From the NCBI GenBank assembly GCA_964291505.2, contig OZ220216.1:2108001-2172000 (forward strand): 64,000 nucleotides of DNA. The letters run 5' to 3'. Below the pieces are notes generated by a model, which was given only the letters and a program-made list of their open reading frames with translations, was not told the DNA's origin and ran no database searches. Source of the DNA: Kistimonas sp964291505 (GTDB lineage: Bacteria > Pseudomonadota > Gammaproteobacteria > Pseudomonadales > Endozoicomonadaceae). Of the stretch, positions 44,448 through 54,200 are shown one piece after another. The stretch's first letter is position 1; every line of letters starts with the position of its first letter. The position numbers and the translations under genes were made by a program.

Positions 44448-46521
44448 TACGACAGACCAGCACCGCTTCGGCTACCTGGCCACCCCAGCCCTGTTGCTGC
44501 TGACGTTGGCCATGGTCATCCTGCGGATTCCTCCGTTTCTGCTGGATACCCTGTTTACCTTCAATATTGCGTTTTCCCTGTTAATGCTGCTGCTGGCGAT
44601 CCAAATTGATCGCCCGCTGAACTTTTCGGTGTTTCCCAGCCTGCTACTGATCGCTACCCTGCTACGGCTGGCACTGAATGTCGCCTCTACCCGGGTCGTG
44701 CTGTTGCAGGGACATACCGGAACAGACGCCGCCGGTCGTGTGATTGAAGCCTTTGGCACCGTGGTAATTGCTGGCAACTACGTGGTGGGGTTTGTGATCT
44801 TCACCATTCTGGTGATTGTCAATTTTGTGGTTATTACCAAGGGGTGTACCCGGATTTCTGAAGTCACCGCCCGCTTCACCCTGGACGCCATGCCCGGCAA
44901 ACAGATGGCCATTGATGCGGACCTGAACGCTGGCATTCTAAATCAACAAGAAGCGGGTGAGCGGCGGGAAGCGGTCAGTCGTGAGGCCGACTTTTACGGG
45001 GCGATGGACGGCGCCAGCAAGTTTGTCCGGGGCGATGCCGTTGCCAGTCTGTTAATCCTGGCGATCAATATCATCGGCGGCATTGCCATTGGCCTTTTCC
45101 AGTATGACCTGCCACTGGCCACCGCATTTCACATCTATGGGCTGTTAACCATCGGCGATGGTCTAGTGGCCCAGGTTCCGTCGCTGCTGTTGTCGACCAC
45201 CGCCGCCATCATGGTGACCCGGGTATCTGGCAGCGGCAATATGCCAGCACGCATCCGCAGCGAATTACTCAGTTCCCCAAGGGCCTTTCTGGTCTGTGCC
45301 GGCATCCTGATCATTATGGGGCTGGTGCCAGGTATGCCACACCTGGCCTTTGCAGGGCTCGGCTTACTGGTTGCCCTACCCGGATTGAAAGTTCTTCGTC
45401 GTACTAAAACCGAGCAGAAACCCGGCGCGCCTGATACCCACGGAGCAGCACCCGAACCCACAGAACCGCCATTGGACTGGCGGGAACTCCATCCAGCTGA
45501 CGCCCTTGGCCTGGAAATCGGTTACCGACTGATACCACTGGTAGACAGCAGTCGCACCAGTGAACTGACCAGCAGCATCCGTGGTGTGCGTAAAAACCTG
45601 TCGCAAAAGCTGGGGTTCCTGATTCCCAGTGTTCATATTCGGGATAACCTGGACCTCGATCCGGAGCATTATGTCATCACCCTGCACGGGGTACAGTTCG
45701 CGACCGGCCGGGTCATACACGATCATTTACTGGCCATCGCTACACGTGAAGCCAGCGGAAAGCTGGAAGGCACCGCAGACCATGACCCCTGCTATGGTCT
45801 TGATGCCGTATGGATTACCAGGGAGCAGGAAGAAGATGCCGTACGACAGGGGTACACCGTAGTGGATGGCCCCACGATCATCGCCACCCACCTAGGACAG
45901 ATTATGGAAGACCATGCCCATGAACTGTTTGGTTACGATGAAGCCCAGGACTGGATGGAGCAGTTACGCGAACTCTCCCCCCGTTTGGCAGATGAACTGA
46001 TTCCCGACAAACTGAGCCTGGGGCAACTCATGCGCATCTGCCAGGCCTTACTGATTGAACAGGTGCCCTTAACCGATATGCGCACCATTGCCGCCACACT
46101 GATTGATACGGGGAATAAAGACCGTAACCCACTGGTGATGGCCCAGGACGTTCGGGTTGCCCTGCGTCGCATGATACTCAACAGCCTGGCAGGTATGGAC
46201 AACGTATTGCCCGTCACCACCCTGTCACCGCCATTGGAAAAGCTGTTACTGGAAGCCTGGCGCCAGGCCAGCCAAAATGGCGGATTCAGTCCTGATGCCA
46301 TTCCACTGGAGCCCAGCCTCACGGCACAGCTGCAACAAAAGCTCCCGACGGTTGAGCAACAAATGGAAAACCAGGGTCAGGTACCGGTGCTACTGGTGGT
46401 GCCGCAGCTGCGGCCATTGCTGGCACGCTTTGCCCATGTCTGCACCAAACACCTGAGAGTGTTGTCGTTCAGCGAAATACCGGACGACCGGCAGGTTAAT
46501 ATCATTGGACACATCGGATAA
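44434..46521 (+). CDS. flhA: flagellar export gate protein FlhA
   Basis: 695 residues from ATG 44434; a Met 27 codons upstream lies inside flhB. Eight membrane helices occupy the first 330 residues, with the FHIPEP-family signature VFPSLLLIATLLRLALNVASTR and FVVITKGCTRISEVTARFTLDAMPGKQMAIDADL. The cytoplasmic domain (about 350-695) forms the nonameric ring that receives chaperone-bound cargo. It is the last gene of the operon. Confidence 0.95.
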   Translation: MYPGDTTDQHRFGYLATPALLLLTLAMVILRIPPFLLDTLFTFNIAFSLLMLLLAIQIDRPLNFSVFPSLLLIATLLRLALNVASTRVVLLQGHTGTDAAGRVIEAFGTVVIAGNYVVGFVIFTILVIVNFVVITKGCTRISEVTARFTLDAMPGKQMAIDADLNAGILNQQEAGERREAVSREADFYGAMDGASKFVRGDAVASLLILAINIIGGIAIGLFQYDLPLATAFHIYGLLTIGDGLVAQVPSLLLSTTAAIMVTRVSGSGNMPARIRSELLSSPRAFLVCAGILIIMGLVPGMPHLAFAGLGLLVALPGLKVLRRTKTEQKPGAPDTHGAAPEPTEPPLDWRELHPADALGLEIGYRLIPLVDSSRTSELTSSIRGVRKNLSQKLGFLIPSVHIRDNLDLDPEHYVITLHGVQFATGRVIHDHLLAIATREASGKLEGTADHDPCYGLDAVWITREQEEDAVRQGYTVVDGPTIIATHLGQIMEDHAHELFGYDEAQDWMEQLRELSPRLADELIPDKLSLGQLMRICQALLIEQVPLTDMRTIAATLIDTGNKDRNPLVMAQDVRVALRRMILNSLAGMDNVLPVTTLSPPLEKLLLEAWRQASQNGGFSPDAIPLEPSLTAQLQQKLPTVEQQMENQGQVPVLLVVPQLRPLLARFAHVCTKHLRVLSFSEIPDDRQVNIIGHIG

Positions 46522-46539
46522 TCGGATAGTGGCCGACCA

Positions 46540-46563
46540 GCGTCCCGGCTCCCTCCGGGGCGC
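46540..46563. terminator. GC-rich hairpin after flhA
   Basis: GCGTCCCGG pairs with CCGGGGCGC (9 bp including one G-U) around a CTCCCT loop, 18 bp after the flhA stop. It lies between flhA and a convergent gene. No T-run follows on either side, so the call rests on stem strength and position. Confidence 0.5.
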
Positions 46564-46583
46564 CAAACGCACATCAACAAGCC

Positions 46584-47039
46584 TCAGGACTTTGCGTCAA
46601 TCAAGCGATTCAACAGCACTTTGATTTCAGCGTTATCCTGCTTTAAATCAGCAACGTCAGACTTTAATACACCAACATCTGACTCAATTCTCGTTATCTG
46701 CACGCCATGATCCTGAATAATCGCCATCATGGCCTTTTGCTCAGACCAGAGCCGTTCATGCCCCTGGGCCAAATACGTAAAATGCGTCTCCAGTGCACTT
46801 TGGCCTTCCACCAGGCGTTCCTGCCCTTCTCGCAGCAGCCGCTGTTCTTCCCGTATTCGCTGCTGGTCTGCCTTGATCAGTTTATTGTCTGCATGGATCT
46901 GGTTCAGAAAGGCCCGCTGTTCCTGCAGCAACAAATTCAGTGGTTCGGCTTCACCTTCATGCATGACTTCCAACCTATAAACACGGTTATTCAAATTCAG
47001 AAGCTGATCTTGCACATCAGATTCAGACGACATGTCCAT
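46584..47039 (-). CDS. coiled-coil protein, hypothetical
   Basis: 151 residues of nearly continuous heptads: LLNLNNRVYRLEVMHEG, then RIREEQRLLREGQERLVEGQSALE, and IESDVGVLKSDVADLKQDNAEIKVLLNRL. No membrane segment or signal peptide. I do not recognise a family; the architecture (repeated short coiled coils with V-x-x-L-K-x-D-V) resembles many small structural or phage-like coiled-coil proteins. It converges on flhA and shows no link to flagella except position. Confidence 0.65.
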   Translation of the reverse strand: MDMSSESDVQDQLLNLNNRVYRLEVMHEGEAEPLNLLLQEQRAFLNQIHADNKLIKADQQRIREEQRLLREGQERLVEGQSALETHFTYLAQGHERLWSEQKAMMAIIQDHGVQITRIESDVGVLKSDVADLKQDNAEIKVLLNRLIDAKS

Positions 47040-47240
47040 ACCCCTGTATTTATATGACTGGTTATTTAGCGCGAGGGAAGTATAGGCAACAGCAAAAACG
47101 GCATGATTGATTTTATTAATCAGATTTTTTCAAATGCAAAACGTGTTCAAGAAAGTGATTACGACTGGAAAACCTGATTAAAACTATTACCTGCCGGTTT
47201 GATCCTGACTGTTGAACAGCGTCTTTTATATCGCTTTCAG

Positions 47241-47267
47241 GCTCCCGCCGGGTACTTCAGCGGGAGC
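47241..47267. terminator. hairpin downstream of the DUF2780 gene
   Basis: GCTCCCGC and GCGGGAGC form a perfect 8-bp stem with an 11-nt loop, 11 bp past the stop of the minus-strand gene. The T-run is weak. Confidence 0.5.
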
Positions 47268-47277
47268 GATAACAGCA

Positions 47278-47820
47278 TTAAATAGACAGGGCCTGGTTGA
47301 ACAGGCTGGCAATCTCTTCATTGCCATTCTGCTGCAGGTAACCCGAGGCTAATTCGACCAGCGGCATCAACTGCTCCAGGGGCACGCCATATTCATCCAG
47401 AATGCCTTTCATGTAGTTCGCCCCCTGCAGGGCTTTACCCGCATCACCCGCCTGGGACATCAGACTGCCCAACAGGCTGTCGTCTTCCTGCAGGGTTGGC
47501 GCCAGCGCGACCAGTGCATCAACACCCGGCACCGCACCCGATACCTGGGCAAAATCAGCGGCATCCAGGTTCTCTTTCGCCAACTGAAACAGGCCACCCA
47601 GGGAGTGCTCTGCCTGTGTCTGCGTCAGGTTTAATTGCTGCATGGTGAGATCCACCAGTGTCTGCGAAACGGGCTTCTGGGTATCCGTTTCAGCAGTCTG
47701 TGTCATGCTGGTAGCAACCGATGTAGCCGTTTCAAGCCAGTCACTGGCAACCGCCGCTGTTGGTGTGAGCAATGTTGCCGACAGGCAGAGAGCCACTCCC
47801 GTGGAAACTATCGTCTTCAA
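47278..47820 (-). CDS. DUF2780 (VcgC/VcgE-like) exported protein
   Basis: 180 residues with a signal peptide (TIVSTGVALCLSATLLTPTAAVA). The mature part has two related helical segments, QQLNLTQTQAEHSLGGLFQLAKENL and YGVPLEQLMPLVELASGYLQQNG, and VPGVDALVALAP, which match the DUF2780 family found in Vibrio and relatives. The function is unknown. It is probably periplasmic. Confidence 0.75.
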   Translation of the reverse strand: MKTIVSTGVALCLSATLLTPTAAVASDWLETATSVATSMTQTAETDTQKPVSQTLVDLTMQQLNLTQTQAEHSLGGLFQLAKENLDAADFAQVSGAVPGVDALVALAPTLQEDDSLLGSLMSQAGDAGKALQGANYMKGILDEYGVPLEQLMPLVELASGYLQQNGNEEIASLFNQALSI

Positions 47821-48285
47821 TGGCCACCTCCGTGCCGTTTTTGCGTTTTTATCGTGCTTATTGTCTTTATGTACCGGGCAAGGCTACTGGTGTCGTATTC
47901 GAATAGCAAACGGAAGCTACACTGTTTCGACACATCCGCATTGCTACGACGTGTCACCCAGATCACCGTATACCGATGGCGTTGCAGCCAACCCTCTTGT
48001 TCGCTAGACAGCCAGCAACAATCCTGAGAACCTGCTCGATATGCCGCAAAAAGCTGCGAAAAGCGCCTGATAGCAACCCTATTTTTTTTCTGGTTAAATA
48101 GCCCAATCCTGACTTATACGACAATATTGAGCTAACGAGACCTATGCTCCGTTATGGCAACAAAAGCCATAACCGAATCTCCGGACGGTAGTGTGCCTGA
48201 AATTTACTTCGTCTCACGAGATCTGCTGAAAGCCCGCTAGTCACCCTGTCATGACAATATTCAACCAGCGATACCTGCATATATC
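47821..48285. other. 465-bp non-coding stretch before the phosphorothioation locus
   Basis: It separates the minus-strand DUF2780 gene from dptF and should carry the dptF promoter. A perfect 8-bp dyad lies at 48151-48173. A 28-codon frame from ATG 48154 to TAG 48240 exists but has no ribosome site and starts inside the dyad, so I do not call it a gene. No tRNA or attachment-site repeat is seen. Confidence 0.5.
48151..48173. promoter_or_regulatory. perfect inverted repeat upstream of dptF
   Basis: GTTATGGC-aacaaaa-GCCATAAC, 8-bp arms, 112 bp before the dptF start. Possible operator for the dptFGH operon or a boundary mark of the island. Confidence 0.35.
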
Positions 48286-49869
48286 ATGAATCTTCACAGC
48301 CTGCTGGATACCCTGTCCCGCTCCTCGGCCCAGGCCGTGCGGACACTGGGCAACCAGGGTAATGATACGCTTAAAGACTATCTCTACATTCAAACCGCGA
48401 TAGAGACTGCTTTCCACGACGCCCTTCAACAAGCCGATACAGCGCAGCATATCATTTTCCTGTGTGGCTCCAGCGGAGATGGTAAGTCCGAAATTCTGAC
48501 CCGCTATTACAACCTGTATCAGGACCGCCTAGATTTTCACCTGGATGCAACCCACAGCTTCCAGCCAGATATGTCGGCGATTGAAACCATCGACCACAAA
48601 TTCGCCCAGCACCAGACGAACAACCGACCACTGGTTATTGGCATCAACATCGGCTTGCTGGGTAATTACGCTGAAGAAGGCAGTGATGACTTTGCGGACA
48701 TCAAGACGTCTATCAAAGCCTTTCTGGATGACCGTATCAGCGATATCGCACCACAACATGTTTTCCTGGATTTTGAGCAGTACCCAAAATTCCTGCCCAA
48801 TGAAGCCGGCGTCACTGCCCCCTTTATTGATCAGCTACTGAAAAAGCTGACCCAGGAAACGGATGACAACCCCTTTTATCAGGCCTGGAAACAGGAAGCC
48901 GGTAACAACAGCACACTGAACACCAACTATCGGTTACTGCAATACCCCGAAGTCCAGCAGATTATTATTCAGGTGCTGCTGAAGGTTCGACTGAAGTACG
49001 AACAATTCCTGACGGCTCGTACATTGCTGGATTTCATCCACCATATTCTGACCGGCGACGGTTATCTCTTTGATAACCTGTTCAGCAGCCACAAGACCGA
49101 GCTGTGCTCTGCCCTTTGCCATTTTGACCCCTGCACCATTCGCTCCAGAGCCGTCGATCTGTTCCTGATTCAGAAGTCATTGAATATTACGGATACTGAG
49201 TTCGAAACGTTCAGAGAACAGCTCTCCGGACTGATTTGTGCCGACAACATGCAGACCGGCTCCTGGATTCGCCTGTTCTACCTGATTCAGAACATCGACT
49301 TAGGCAATAATTTCCACCACACCTTCCGGGATGATTTCCAAAGCCAGCTATACGACGAGTACATTCGGATATGGCTACTGCATTACAACTACGACGGCAG
49401 TGCTACCCAGAAAAAAGCACTCCGCAAGTTCTATCAAAAAGACCTTTTGGAAGCGATCTTCCGCTTTGCCAACCGATTTGCGCCGGAACTCTCCCGCCAC
49501 AAACAGCTGTTTCTTGCCGATTACAATGGCTACCAGCTGTCCACCCGGGCAGAGCTCAAGGAAAGCCTGAAGCGCATCAGCGAAAACCGGCCAAAACGCC
49601 TGGGGTCATTCAACACCTGCCTGAAACTGGGCGACACCGACCTGGAACCGATCCCGGTTAGTGCCAACTTTTTAGACCTGATCATGAAGATCAACCAGGG
49701 CTATCGCCCCAACAAGCACGACAAAAACAACATTGTCATTCTGGAAGAACTGATTGACGACATTACTCGTAAACTGCGGGATTCCAACACCCTGACGATC
49801 ACCCGAGCGGATCAGCAGTGGACACTGACCAACGACCTTGATGAAGACGAAATTACCGTAGAGGGCTGA
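48286..49869 (+). CDS. dptF: DNA phosphorothioation-dependent restriction protein DptF
   Basis: 527 residues. A P-loop GSSGDGKSE lies at 61-69 after FLC, followed by the DptF-type region HSFQPDMSAIETIDHKFAQH and INIGLLGNYAEEGSDDF. DptF (DndF) is an ATPase of the DptFGH complex, which damages DNA lacking phosphorothioate modification and so protects a host that carries the dnd modification genes. It is the first gene of the operon; dptG follows after 1 bp. The composition is moderately GC-rich like the chromosome. Confidence 0.92.
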   Translation: MNLHSLLDTLSRSSAQAVRTLGNQGNDTLKDYLYIQTAIETAFHDALQQADTAQHIIFLCGSSGDGKSEILTRYYNLYQDRLDFHLDATHSFQPDMSAIETIDHKFAQHQTNNRPLVIGINIGLLGNYAEEGSDDFADIKTSIKAFLDDRISDIAPQHVFLDFEQYPKFLPNEAGVTAPFIDQLLKKLTQETDDNPFYQAWKQEAGNNSTLNTNYRLLQYPEVQQIIIQVLLKVRLKYEQFLTARTLLDFIHHILTGDGYLFDNLFSSHKTELCSALCHFDPCTIRSRAVDLFLIQKSLNITDTEFETFREQLSGLICADNMQTGSWIRLFYLIQNIDLGNNFHHTFRDDFQSQLYDEYIRIWLLHYNYDGSATQKKALRKFYQKDLLEAIFRFANRFAPELSRHKQLFLADYNGYQLSTRAELKESLKRISENRPKRLGSFNTCLKLGDTDLEPIPVSANFLDLIMKINQGYRPNKHDKNNIVILEELIDDITRKLRDSNTLTITRADQQWTLTNDLDEDEITVEG

Positions 49870-49870
49870 G

Positions 49871-51253
49871 ATGATGCTGATTGAAAGATTAGGAGCACTC
49901 GGCTCACCAGATGTAGAGCCGCCGGACAATAATGTTATGAACCATTATTTTCCGATTCGCAACAAAAAGAATGAGTTTGACTACGACACCGTCGCGGGAA
50001 AAATACTCGGTTTGATAATGGGCAAGGAATTGAACAACGAAGATTTCAATTTCGAAGCCTATAAAGCGACCTGTCTTGACGAACTCGGCGCTTTGTTGTC
50101 AGATGAACAACCCATGCTAGATCATCTGGAACAGATGTATTTCCAGAATGATGCTATCAATAAGGCTTCTCCGGAATTTCTTCTATTAGGGCAAAAAAAC
50201 AAACTGACAGCAGCCAGCGGTCATCTATACGATATTTTTCAGAGTTTCCTGAAACAATACCCACAGCATAGTGAATTACAGAGTAAAGCCAATTTTATTG
50301 AAAAAATCTTTCTTGATGTTCTACAGCAATACTTAGAAAAACCTGGAGCAAAGAAAAAAAACAAACAGAAAGAAGCCAAACTCATCCCAGAACCCTACCT
50401 CCCATTCCTGGCAGAGCAATTTGCACACGACATCCGTTTTCTGACCAGCAAAACAGAGTATCTGCTGACTCAGTTCAATAACTTTTTGGAACTCTATAAC
50501 TTCCTGTATTGCGCCCAGCTGGCACTAAACATTCGCAACTGGCCTCACGGGGAGCCGAAAAGCCAGCGCATGTTTTTTATCCTGGATACGGAAAAGGCGA
50601 ACCAGGAACGTACCGACGTTAAAAGCTACGGTTTTCATGCCTTGTTCAATGCTGTCGGTGTGGTTTTCCCCATCCTGTCGATGCTGGAAAATCTGAACAA
50701 AATCAGCAAGGGACCTGTCGTGCCCCTGTGGCAATATGGCAGTGCGCTCAATGCGCTGGAGAAAAACGGTACAGACACCACCGAGCTGGCCAATGCCATT
50801 GCCAGCTATGCGGAAAAATTCCGGGAAAAACGGAAAATCAAACCTCGGGAAGCAAACGATAACAGCCCAACATCCCAGTTAAGGCTGCTGACCCGCTATG
50901 CCACTGACCAGTTTGATACTAACCGGTACGACGAAAGCTCCACCCGTCACGAGATCCGTGACAAATACCAGAAAGAGTTTGAAACCCATATCGCCTGTCA
51001 CTTCATGCAGACCCGCGGTCGCTCCGGCAGAACCCTGGTGATGAACCAGGACTACCTGATGCTGTTGACCAATCTCGCCATCGGCGCCGACCGGCAACTC
51101 CGATTTCAGGAACTCCTGAGTGAATTCCGCCACCGTGGTGTCTATTTCGACAAACAATCTGAACAGGCCCTGATTGCCTTCTACGAACGTGTAGGCAACG
51201 TTGATCGTATGAGTGACAGTGGAGACGCCGTTTATGTCCGCAGCACAATTTGA
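49871..51253 (+). CDS. dptG: DNA phosphorothioation-dependent restriction protein DptG
   Basis: 460 residues. NHYFPIRNKKNEFDYDTVAGKILG at the N-terminus, SQRMFFILDTEKANQERTDVKSYGF in the middle and MQTRGRSGRTLVMNQDYLMLLTNLAIG near the end are DptG features. It has no enzymatic motif that I can see and acts as a partner of DptF and DptH. An A8 run (50354-50361) codes KKKN; the frame is intact. The C-terminus overlaps the start of dptH by 20 bp. Confidence 0.92.
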   Translation: MMLIERLGALGSPDVEPPDNNVMNHYFPIRNKKNEFDYDTVAGKILGLIMGKELNNEDFNFEAYKATCLDELGALLSDEQPMLDHLEQMYFQNDAINKASPEFLLLGQKNKLTAASGHLYDIFQSFLKQYPQHSELQSKANFIEKIFLDVLQQYLEKPGAKKKNKQKEAKLIPEPYLPFLAEQFAHDIRFLTSKTEYLLTQFNNFLELYNFLYCAQLALNIRNWPHGEPKSQRMFFILDTEKANQERTDVKSYGFHALFNAVGVVFPILSMLENLNKISKGPVVPLWQYGSALNALEKNGTDTTELANAIASYAEKFREKRKIKPREANDNSPTSQLRLLTRYATDQFDTNRYDESSTRHEIRDKYQKEFETHIACHFMQTRGRSGRTLVMNQDYLMLLTNLAIGADRQLRFQELLSEFRHRGVYFDKQSEQALIAFYERVGNVDRMSDSGDAVYVRSTI

Positions 51254-54200
51254 GCACTTTCTGGTCCGCCAGCTGACCGAATGGCTGGACAACCGGATCA
51301 GCGCCGGCTCCCGTTACCAGTTTCAGTCACCCGACAGCGATAACACACATCGTCTGTTCATCGCTCTGAAAGACCTGGCCACCGGCATCATCAACTTCAA
51401 AGATGTAGAACTGCCCTATGTGACGATTAACGGCGTCAAGCTGGTCTGTGTCGCCCATGCGGAAAGCCGGGAGCAGTTGCCAGAAGGCTTCAATGAAAAC
51501 TACATCTCCATGCTGCGGGATGAAATCGCAGGACGTACAGGGCCACTGGAAGGCTGCGCCCTATTGATCATCCACAACAGTCTGCTGGATACCCTGATCA
51601 ACAGCGCTGACAACCTCGCCACGCCGGGGGCCATCTGGGCAACCGAGACCGTACAGCAACGCATTGATGACCTGATCAACAGCCAACCCAAACAGAACCG
51701 GGTATTGGCCTGCCTGCTTCAGTGGCAGGCGGAACAGCTGAGCGAAGAAGGCGGCAGTATGTTCGGCTTTCGCAAGCTGTTTCAGTCTATCACTGCTGGG
51801 GATGAGCCAGACCTGACGGAACTGGGTTTGCTGCCAGACCACAGCATTGCGGAAATGACCAGTGATGCCCAGATCAACCGTCGTTTAAAAGAGAACCGCA
51901 AACTCTTCAATGAAATCGATACGGTTGTTCACCACTTCCCGGAAGAGCTTACCGAGCGGCTACCGGACCTGGGTGAAAAGTTCATCAAGGAACACTTTCA
52001 GAAAGCTGAAACGGGCCACTGGCAATCGGTTGATTTCACGGACTATTCCGATGAAATCAACAAGCAGCGTAACCAGCAACTGGAATACAGCAATACTGAG
52101 TCAGAAAGCTGTGCGCTCATCGGCCCCCGCAACAAAAAGGAAACGGGTGCTGGCCCACGGGACAAACACCTGATCATTGTTGTCCCTGAAGCGCAGGACT
52201 GGTTTGATCTCAAGCTAACCTTCCTCGGTAGTTCTCTGGATAAAGACCAGATCACCCTCCAGCACAACAAAACGCTGACCGGTCAACAAGCTTCGTTGAT
52301 CAAGGTGGCTGGCAGCAAGAACCGCAATGTTTCACTGCGTGCGCCATTCACGGGTGAACCGGTTTACTTCACGCTGAAAACCAACCGCCCCATCACCAAA
52401 GAGTGCTACGCCTTCAGCGTTCTTGTATTGCGCGAAGATGATTTTCACCTGGCCGACATTGAAAACAAGTTCCTGGTCAACGCTCGCCAGCAATGCCTGA
52501 CACTGCAAACAGAAGATCACGAACTGCTGATCAATCCCACCTGCAGCGACACCTGCCATCTGAAAGAAAACGACAAGGCCATTAATGCCTTCGAATACGG
52601 TGTCATCAATTACCAGACGTTGTACGAAGAGTCCGACATCGTCACCTTCAGTGTCACCAGCGGAGACAACCAGCTGGTGTTCAATATTGAAGGGGAAGCC
52701 AGTCAGGAAACATTGAGCCTGCCCCTGCTGATGAATGCAGACCGTTTTAACCTGTTGTTTAACGACAACTACAACGGCCAGTTACTCAGCAACAAGGGCA
52801 AGGTGGTGCTGGATAACCGGGAAAACAAGGTCGTCGGCCGACGTCTGAGCCTGTTGCAGCGTGAAGAGGCCTTCATTGAGAAGAACCTGATCACCCAAGG
52901 CAGCCACGCCGCTAATGCAGACCAACTGGAAGTGGATGCACCGGAGATTTACCGTGCCTGGCGTGAGTTGGTGACCTATCTGCAGCGCAAGAAAACCCTG
53001 CTATCACTGGCTTCCTGGGGGCCTGAGTTGACGGCATTGGTTCGACAGTATGTCAGCGCCTGCCTTAATGACCTGAATGCCATCCCCCTGAATCACAGCC
53101 TGAGTGATGCCAACCGCCGCATCATTCGCCTGGGACAGGCAGAGTTTGAAGGCAAACAATGGTTCAGCCCCTTCCACCCGCTTGTTCTGGCCTACTACCT
53201 GAAACTGGTGAATGCGATCAAAGCCGACAGCGCTAACCGTTCCTTTAAGGACTTGCCGCCCGTTACCCGCAAGCGCCTGAACCCGAAAGGGCTGCTGCCG
53301 TACATTTTCGATACTGAGCACGACTTCAGCTACGTCCAGACTGTGGAAGACAACCCTTTCTGGCTGGAAATTGTGCCGCAGGAAAAAACCAGCTACAGCT
53401 TCGTCAGCAAACTGGTACGCGGCAAGGTGGAAGAATTCGTTAAAACCTTCCGTGAACTGTTCCGGCAGGTGGATGACGCCCCGCTGATCATCAACTCCGT
53501 GAATAACAGCGACAACCACGAAATATTTACCGGGCTGCTGGAGTATTACAAAACTCATCTGACCGAAAGCCATCACATCCACGTCAACCTGTATGACGAC
53601 GCGCTCTGCGAAACCGAGTTCGACCGCTTTGCAGAGATGGGCGCCTACGACCAGATCAAGCTCGCATACAACCTGGACAAAGGCACGAAAAACCGCGAAA
53701 ACGCGGATACCGTGATCGACCTGCTGCGCACCCGGCTCTCATTCAGCAAATTCCGCCATGAGGATGTCGACAGCCAGGCTTATGCGCACCTGAGTTTCTT
53801 CAAGAATAACCAGAAGATCCAGCGCGTCAGCAGTGATATTGATGAACATATCTCCGGTGTCGCCTGTGACGGCCTGCTGAATGGCGAAGCCTCGTCCAGC
53901 GAAAATGCCAGTTACCTCACGGCCTTTGGTCTGCGCCATATTGAGACGACCGACGAACCGCACCTGGCCCTGGCCCGTTTGTACGGTCGCTTGATGCAGC
54001 CCTGCCAGGTGGTGAACGAGCAGTACCATAAGCGTTCTTCCATCGGCCTGGCGGTCAGCGACCAGTTCCGGGCGTTGCTGGAGCGTTCCTACGCCAGCTC
54101 CCTCTGGACCACCATTATTGATCCCAAGGTCACCCTGGACTTCTTCCGGCAGGAACAGAACCTGATTCTGATCCACTACTCCGACCAGTACACCAACTCG

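Noticed and set aside
48154..48240. 28-codon ORF before dptF
   Set aside because: Starts inside an inverted repeat, lacks a ribosome site and shows no recognisable motif.
50354..50361. A8 run in dptG as another phase switch
   Set aside because: The dptG frame is intact; a homopolymer alone is not evidence of switching.
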